From an uncultured SAR86 cluster bacterium (lineage in GTDB: Bacteria > Pseudomonadota > Gammaproteobacteria > Magnimaribacterales > Magnimaribacteraceae), in NCBI GenBank assembly GCA_902554355.1, contig CACDOC010000004.1, positions 16,071 through 80,070 of the forward strand: a stretch of DNA of 64,000 nt, in the 5' to 3' direction. Positions 60,974 to 64,000 of the stretch are shown here, in pieces. The position numbers and the translations under genes were made by a program. How positions within the stretch are numbered: the first letter of the stretch is position 1; the number at the start of each line of letters is the position of its first letter. The notes beneath the pieces were generated by a model. It saw only the letters and a list, made by a program, of their open reading frames with translations. It was not told where the DNA came from and ran no database searches.

Positions 60974-61504
60974 ATGACAATAGCCTCCTATATAACTTTA
61001 CTAAGGATATTGTTAATAATCCCTGTAATTTATTTTGCAAGTTTATCCCAAGAATATGTTGCTCTATTTCTATTTATTATTGCAGGTTTAACAGACTATC
61101 TAGACGGATTTATTGCCAGAAAAACTAAAACAATTACCTCTTTAGGTGCTCTTTTTGATTTACTTGCTGATAAATTACTTGTTTGTTTAGTTTTGATATG
61201 TTGCGTTTTTTTATCTAACTCTATTTTGCTAATTATTCCTTCATTAATCATAATTTCAAGAGAACTAATTATTTCTTCAATTAGGCAATTTCTAGTTGAG
61301 AAAACAGGAGAGAACCCAATTAAGGTTACGTACGTAGCTAAAAGCAAGACCACAGTCCAAATGATCGCTATTTCTTTTTTGATTTTAAGCCCAGAAATGG
61401 GATTGTGGTTCTACAAAATAACTATTGTTTTAATATGGTTTGCAGCAATAATCTCTATGTATACTCTATATAACTACTTTTATAGTTATAGAGATTATTT
61501 CTAA
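60974..61504 (+). CDS. pgsA: CDP-diacylglycerol-glycerol-3-phosphate 3-phosphatidyltransferase
   Basis: PgsA makes phosphatidylglycerol phosphate in the inner membrane. The 176 residues hold several membrane helices and the CDP-alcohol phosphotransferase signature D-x2-DG-x2-AR-x8-G-x3-D-x3-D, seen as DYLDGFIARK then GALFDLLAD. PgpA at 24137 would dephosphorylate its product. The uvrC-pgsA-tRNA order matches E. coli (uvrC-pgsA-glyW-cysT-leuZ), minus glyW. Confidence 0.95.
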   Translation: MTIASYITLLRILLIIPVIYFASLSQEYVALFLFIIAGLTDYLDGFIARKTKTITSLGALFDLLADKLLVCLVLICCVFLSNSILLIIPSLIIISRELIISSIRQFLVEKTGENPIKVTYVAKSKTTVQMIAISFLILSPEMGLWFYKITIVLIWFAAIISMYTLYNYFYSYRDYF

Positions 61505-61556
61505 TTCCCTTCTAATTCTGTGGTTAATTCTTGTTAGATGAATACAATATCTTCAT

Positions 61557-61630
61557 GGCTGAGTAGCAAAGTGGTTATGCAGGGGATTGCAAATCCTCCT
61601 ACGCCGGTTCGATTCCGACCTCAGCCTCCA
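61557..61630 (+). tRNA. tRNA-Cys (GCA)
   Basis: The 74 bases fold as a tRNA: acceptor GGCTGAG pairs with CTCAGCC, the discriminator is T, and CCA is encoded. The anticodon GCA is at 61589-61591 in loop TTGCAAA, and the T arm has GGTTCGATTCC. The T discriminator base is the hallmark of tRNA-Cys. It sits 52 bases after pgsA; a TACAAT at 61543-61548 could be its -10. Confidence 0.97.
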
Positions 61631-61678
61631 TTCTTTTGTCTATATACTAAGAACTAAAGTAAAATACAGACCATGAAT

Positions 61679-61765
61679 GCCCGGGTGGTGGAATTGGTAG
61701 ACACAAGGGACTTAAAATCCCTCGAAGGAAACTTCGTGCCGGTTCGAGTCCGGCCCCGGGCACCA
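61679..61765 (+). tRNA. tRNA-Leu (TAA)
   Basis: The 87 bases fold with acceptor GCCCGGG/CCCGGGC, discriminator A and encoded CCA. The anticodon TAA is at 61713-61715 in loop CTTAAAA, and the variable arm (TCGAAGGAAACTTCG region) is long, as expected for a class II tRNA. It follows tRNA-Cys by 48 bases and precedes rfaH by only 26, so rfaH may be transcribed with the tRNAs. Confidence 0.97.
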
Positions 61766-61791
61766 TTATCTTTTATATTATTCCAAGCAAG

Positions 61792-62334
61792 ATGAAAGCA
61801 ACCAAAGATAAAAATGAAATAATTTGGGTGCTTATTTATACAAAAGCAAGACAGGAAATGATAGCCAATGAAAACCTGATAAAACAGGGATATAAAACTT
61901 TTTTACCTTTAATTGCTGCTTCAAATAGAAATAAAAATAGATCTCTAGTGCCAGTTTTTCCTAGATACCTTTTTGTTCAAATTAATTTAGATTTAGATAA
62001 CTGGGCTGCCATTAAGTCTAGTATTGGAGTTAGCAATATTGTGATGTTTTCAGAAAAGTTTACTTCTATACCTAGTAATATAATTCAATTAATGCAAGAT
62101 AAATTAGATAAATCAGGAGTATACAGAGAGAATTTTTCGGTAGTGGATTATCAAAAGGGTGATTCAGTAACTATTAAAGGAGGACGCTTTGCAGGAATAG
62201 ATGCTATTTTTTTATCTAAGAGGTCTAAAGACAGAGTCAGATTGTTGTTAAAATTATTAAATACTAGCGTTGTAGCAGAAATTACCAGATCTAATATTGA
62301 CCCCAAAGAAGTAGTTAAAAATTTTAAATTTTAA
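61792..62334 (+). CDS. rfaH: Transcription elongation factor RfaH (NusG paralogue)
   Basis: The 180 residues comprise a NusG N-terminal domain (IIWVLIYTKARQEMIANENLIKQGYKTFLP, FPRYLFVQINLD, GVSNIVMF) and a KOW/CTD (DYQKGDSVTIKGGRFAGIDAIF). RfaH binds polymerase paused at ops elements and lets it read through long surface-sugar operons while recruiting ribosomes. Position beside wzz, with an ops-like element at 63546 downstream, makes the specialised paralogue more likely than NusG itself. Slightly longer than E. coli RfaH (162). Confidence 0.88.
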   Translation: MKATKDKNEIIWVLIYTKARQEMIANENLIKQGYKTFLPLIAASNRNKNRSLVPVFPRYLFVQINLDLDNWAAIKSSIGVSNIVMFSEKFTSIPSNIIQLMQDKLDKSGVYRENFSVVDYQKGDSVTIKGGRFAGIDAIFLSKRSKDRVRLLLKLLNTSVVAEITRSNIDPKEVVKNFKF

Positions 62335-62395
62335 TAAAGATCTTTACATCTGCTAAATTTTCCTAACAATTACGATAAATATAAGGAGCTAAATA

Positions 62396-63313
62396 GTGAA
62401 AGATGACGTACAAATAGATCATCATACAGATGAAGAAATAGATCTAAGAGAACTTTTTCAAGCTCTGTGGACAGATAAGGTATTAATTATTGCTACTACA
62501 GCTTTCTTTGCTATAGCTTCAGTTTCTTATGCATTATCCGTAACTAATGAATATAAGGCAGAAGTCTTATTAGTTCCTGCCCAAGGAACAAATCAACTTT
62601 CTGGAGCCTTAAGTCAATTAGGAGGCCTTGCAAGTTTAGCAGGCGTTAATATCCAAAATGGTGAAAGTAGTGAAGTTGAGATTGCAACTCACATAGCTAA
62701 ATCATGGGGATTTATTAGCAAATTTGTTTCCAATAACGGAATTAGTATTGAACTGGCCGCTGTCAATGGATGGGATAAAGATGCTAATCAATTAAAATAT
62801 AACGAGGATATATATGACTTTGAAGAAGAAAAATGGATGCTTGAAGCAGGCCCTCCATCAGATTTTCAATTATTTAAATTTTTTGAAGGAAAGAAGGAAA
62901 TTAAACAAGACGTGATGACAGGATTAGTAACAATCACTGTTAATAGTTTCTCTCCTCATCTAGCCAAGAAATGGTTAGATCTTTATGTTGCTGAGATTAA
63001 TAAGTATATGCAAGACCGAGAAATTGCAAAGGTATCTAGAAATATTGATTATCTAGAATTCCAACTTAAAAAAACTGAAAGTAAAGAAATGCAAAAGGTG
63101 CTTTATCAATTAATTGGCGAGCAGATAAAAGAGAAGATGGTTACAGAGGCTAGCCCCGATTACATATTTGTTCCTGCAGGACCAAGTATGTTGCCGCAAG
63201 AAAAATTTAGACCTAAGAGAGCGATGATAAGTATCTGGGGCACTACGATAGGAGGAATCCTGTCAGTGCTATTCGTATTAGCAAGACATTTTGTACGGAA
63301 GCGAAAAGGATAG
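62396..63313 (+). CDS. Polysaccharide chain-length determinant (Wzz family)
   Basis: The 305-residue inner-membrane protein has two membrane helices (about 31-51, KVLIIATTAFFAIASVSYALS, and about 277-298) enclosing a periplasmic domain, with NEYKAEVLLVPA after the first helix as in Wzz. It controls O-antigen or capsule chain length. The GTG start follows AAGGAG by seven bases. TTTACA (62343) and AACAAT (62365) at 16-base spacing may be a promoter. It follows rfaH by 61 bases and leads into the polysaccharide cluster. Confidence 0.88.
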   Translation: MKDDVQIDHHTDEEIDLRELFQALWTDKVLIIATTAFFAIASVSYALSVTNEYKAEVLLVPAQGTNQLSGALSQLGGLASLAGVNIQNGESSEVEIATHIAKSWGFISKFVSNNGISIELAAVNGWDKDANQLKYNEDIYDFEEEKWMLEAGPPSDFQLFKFFEGKKEIKQDVMTGLVTITVNSFSPHLAKKWLDLYVAEINKYMQDREIAKVSRNIDYLEFQLKKTESKEMQKVLYQLIGEQIKEKMVTEASPDYIFVPAGPSMLPQEKFRPKRAMISIWGTTIGGILSVLFVLARHFVRKRKG

Positions 63314-63328
63314 TTATATTCATTAATT

Positions 63329-63358
63329 CTTAAGCACGCCTTAAGTAGATAATTTTTT
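63329..63358 (+). terminator. Weak terminator candidate after wzz
   Basis: CTTAAG repeats around the five-base loop CACGC, giving a six-pair AT-rich stem, and a run of six T follows eight bases later. Stability would be low and the T-run is displaced, so this is only a candidate. Confidence 0.25.
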
Positions 63359-63440
63359 AAAGGTTAATTCACTTAAGTCTGGATAAATACACCGTCTAGC
63401 CTAAGTTAACAAACTATTTACACCAAAATTTCTCTTAAAC

Positions 63441-63467
63441 TTGTATTTCTATTAAGTTATGTTATCT
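63441..63467 (+). promoter_or_regulatory. Candidate promoter of the polysaccharide operon
   Basis: TTGTAT (63441-63446) and TTATCT (63462-63467) are spaced by 15 bases in the long leader. Start of transcription near 63475 would put the ops-like element about 75 bases into the message, similar to the placement in known RfaH-controlled operons. The match to consensus is modest. Confidence 0.3.
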
Positions 63468-63545
63468 TGTTCACCAAATGAACATGCTGAAACCCTTTAG
63501 TTTGCTCGTTTTCAAATATTTTAGGAATTGTTCTTGCAGATTCCT

Positions 63546-63557
63546 GCGGTAGCCTGC
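63546..63557 (+). promoter_or_regulatory. ops-like element (RfaH recruitment site)
   Basis: GCGGTAGCCTGC contains the exact eight-base core GCGGTAGC of the ops element (consensus GGCGGTAGCGTG), on the coding strand of the leader, 84 bases before the first gene of the cluster. RfaH reads this sequence in the non-template strand of paused polymerase. With an rfaH gene 1.2 kb upstream, the match is unlikely to be chance. The full JUMPstart upstream portion is not recognisable. Confidence 0.7.
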
Positions 63558-63629
63558 CTGAATGCATAAAATTTAGAGATTATTTCTTATAGAATTCTGA
63601 AAGAATATCTTAAACAAAAAGCAAAAAAT

Positions 63630-64000
63630 ATGAAGGAAGTTTTGTCACTAATAGGGCGTACCTCAGAGCTCTTTTCGTCTGATTTAGAGGCTTATAAGGA
63701 AATACTCTATCAAAAAGTTTCTGGATCAAGTTTTTTGGTTCTAGGTGGTGCTGGTTCTATTGGGCAAGCTGTTGCTAAAGAGATATTTAAAAGAAATCCT
63801 CAAAAGCTACACATTGTTGATATTAGTGAAAACAACATGGTAGAGCTAGTGAGAGATTTAAGAAGCTCATTAGGTTATATAGATGGCAGTTTTCAAACAT
63901 TTATATTAGATATAGGTTCGCTAGAGTACGATGCATTCATTGAGGCTGACGGAAAATATGATTATGTTTTGAATCTATCGGCTTTAAAACATGTAAGAAG
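63630..64000 (+). CDS. Nucleotide-sugar 4,6-dehydratase-like protein (Polysacc_synt_2), 5' part
   Basis: The ATG at 63630 opens a frame that runs off the window after 123 codons and is not in the ORF track. It carries the Rossmann motif VLGGAGSIGQAVAKEIFKRNP, HIVDISENNMVELVRDLRSS and DYVLNLSALKHVRS, the pattern of UDP-GlcNAc 4,6-dehydratases (CapD/WbpM/FlaA1 family). It would start synthesis of a modified amino sugar for O-antigen or capsule. First gene of the ops-controlled operon. Whether it is the short soluble or other type cannot be told from the fragment. Confidence 0.82.
   Translation, partial: MKEVLSLIGRTSELFSSDLEAYKEILYQKVSGSSFLVLGGAGSIGQAVAKEIFKRNPQKLHIVDISENNMVELVRDLRSSLGYIDGSFQTFILDIGSLEYDAFIEADGKYDYVLNLSALKHVR

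Larger units (their letters stand above)
63314..63629 (+). other. Noncoding leader of the polysaccharide operon (316 bases)
   Basis: This is the only gap above 300 bases in the window. It holds no ORF I would accept. It contains a weak terminator-like dyad after wzz, a possible promoter around 63441-63467, an ops-like element at 63546-63557 and the 8-base palindrome AGAATTCT at 63591. Its length contrasts with the near-zero spacing elsewhere and fits a regulated 5' leader for RfaH loading. Confidence 0.6.

Noticed and set aside
1-64000. CRISPR arrays, insertion sequences, phage genes or long DNA repeats
   Set aside because: No direct-repeat/spacer pattern, transposase, integrase or terminal repeat was seen. 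The only protein-level repeats are within S1, the DnaT-like protein and the tandem HCCA protein.

Overview
The window is AT-rich, tightly packed gammaproteobacterial DNA. Genes overlap or abut almost everywhere and only one gap exceeds 300 bases. Gene order points to Gammaproteobacteria: nrdR-ribD-ribB-ribH-nusB, thiL-pgpA, dxs-ispA-xseB, the Pseudomonas-type gyrA-serC-pheA-hisC-tyrA-aroA-cmk-rpsA-ihfB supraoperon, and uvrC-pgsA-tRNA-Cys-tRNA-Leu. The low GC, small spacers, TonB receptor, sulfatase, DUF3604 proteins and nitronate monooxygenases fit a streamlined marine lineage such as SAR86. That placement is inference; no rRNA gene is present to test it.

Layout. 1-2768 (+): the end of purA, a small unknown exported protein and a membrane-anchored DUF3604 protein. 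2743-8247 (-): glyA-nrdR-ribD-ribBX-ribH-nusB, with nth beyond glyA; riboflavin synthase is missing from the usual place between ribD and ribB. 8287-23172: an accessory block of two operons diverging from about 15.24 kb. The leftward operon encodes DUF1330, GST-like, haloalkane dehalogenase-like, nitronate monooxygenase, membrane protein, sulfatase and a second nitronate monooxygenase. The rightward one encodes an MDR oxidoreductase, an acyl-CoA dehydrogenase, a tandem HCCA-isomerase-like protein, a DUF3604 lipoprotein, an MBL-fold hydrolase and a thiolase. It reads as a catabolic or detoxification module of unknown substrate and is the best candidate for undescribed biology. 23201-25243 (+): thiL, pgpA, ribA. 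25235-36694 (-): aroG, a DnaT-like protein with three DNA-binding repeats, an RND pump with its adaptor, a TonB receptor, xseB, ispA, dxs.

36833-40698 (+): nadE, then scpA-scpB-rluB behind a promoter and an 18-base perfect palindrome. 40682-42809 (-): ubiG, mupP-like and yciK-like genes. 42852-45645 (+): split transhydrogenase pntAA-pntAB-pntB, ended by a hairpin terminator. 45807-56451 (+): the gyrA to ihfB supraoperon, joining DNA topology, serine, aromatic amino acid and histidine synthesis, CMP kinase and ribosomal protein S1. 56493-64000 (+): envelope and polysaccharide genes (gmhA-like, lapA-like, a 53-residue ORF absent from the track, a cupin, manC), then uvrC, pgsA, two tRNAs, rfaH, wzz, and a leader with an ops-like element before a nucleotide-sugar 4,6-dehydratase-like gene cut by the window end.

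How it fits together: RibA supplies the GTP cyclohydrolase step that the degenerate half of RibBX probably cannot. ManC and GmhA would feed surface sugars. RfaH, encoded beside the cluster, probably acts on the ops-like element to keep transcription of the long surface-sugar operon processive. One inversion of about 2.77-23.2 kb would restore the ancestral nusB-thiL junction, so the accessory block probably moved together with the rib operon.
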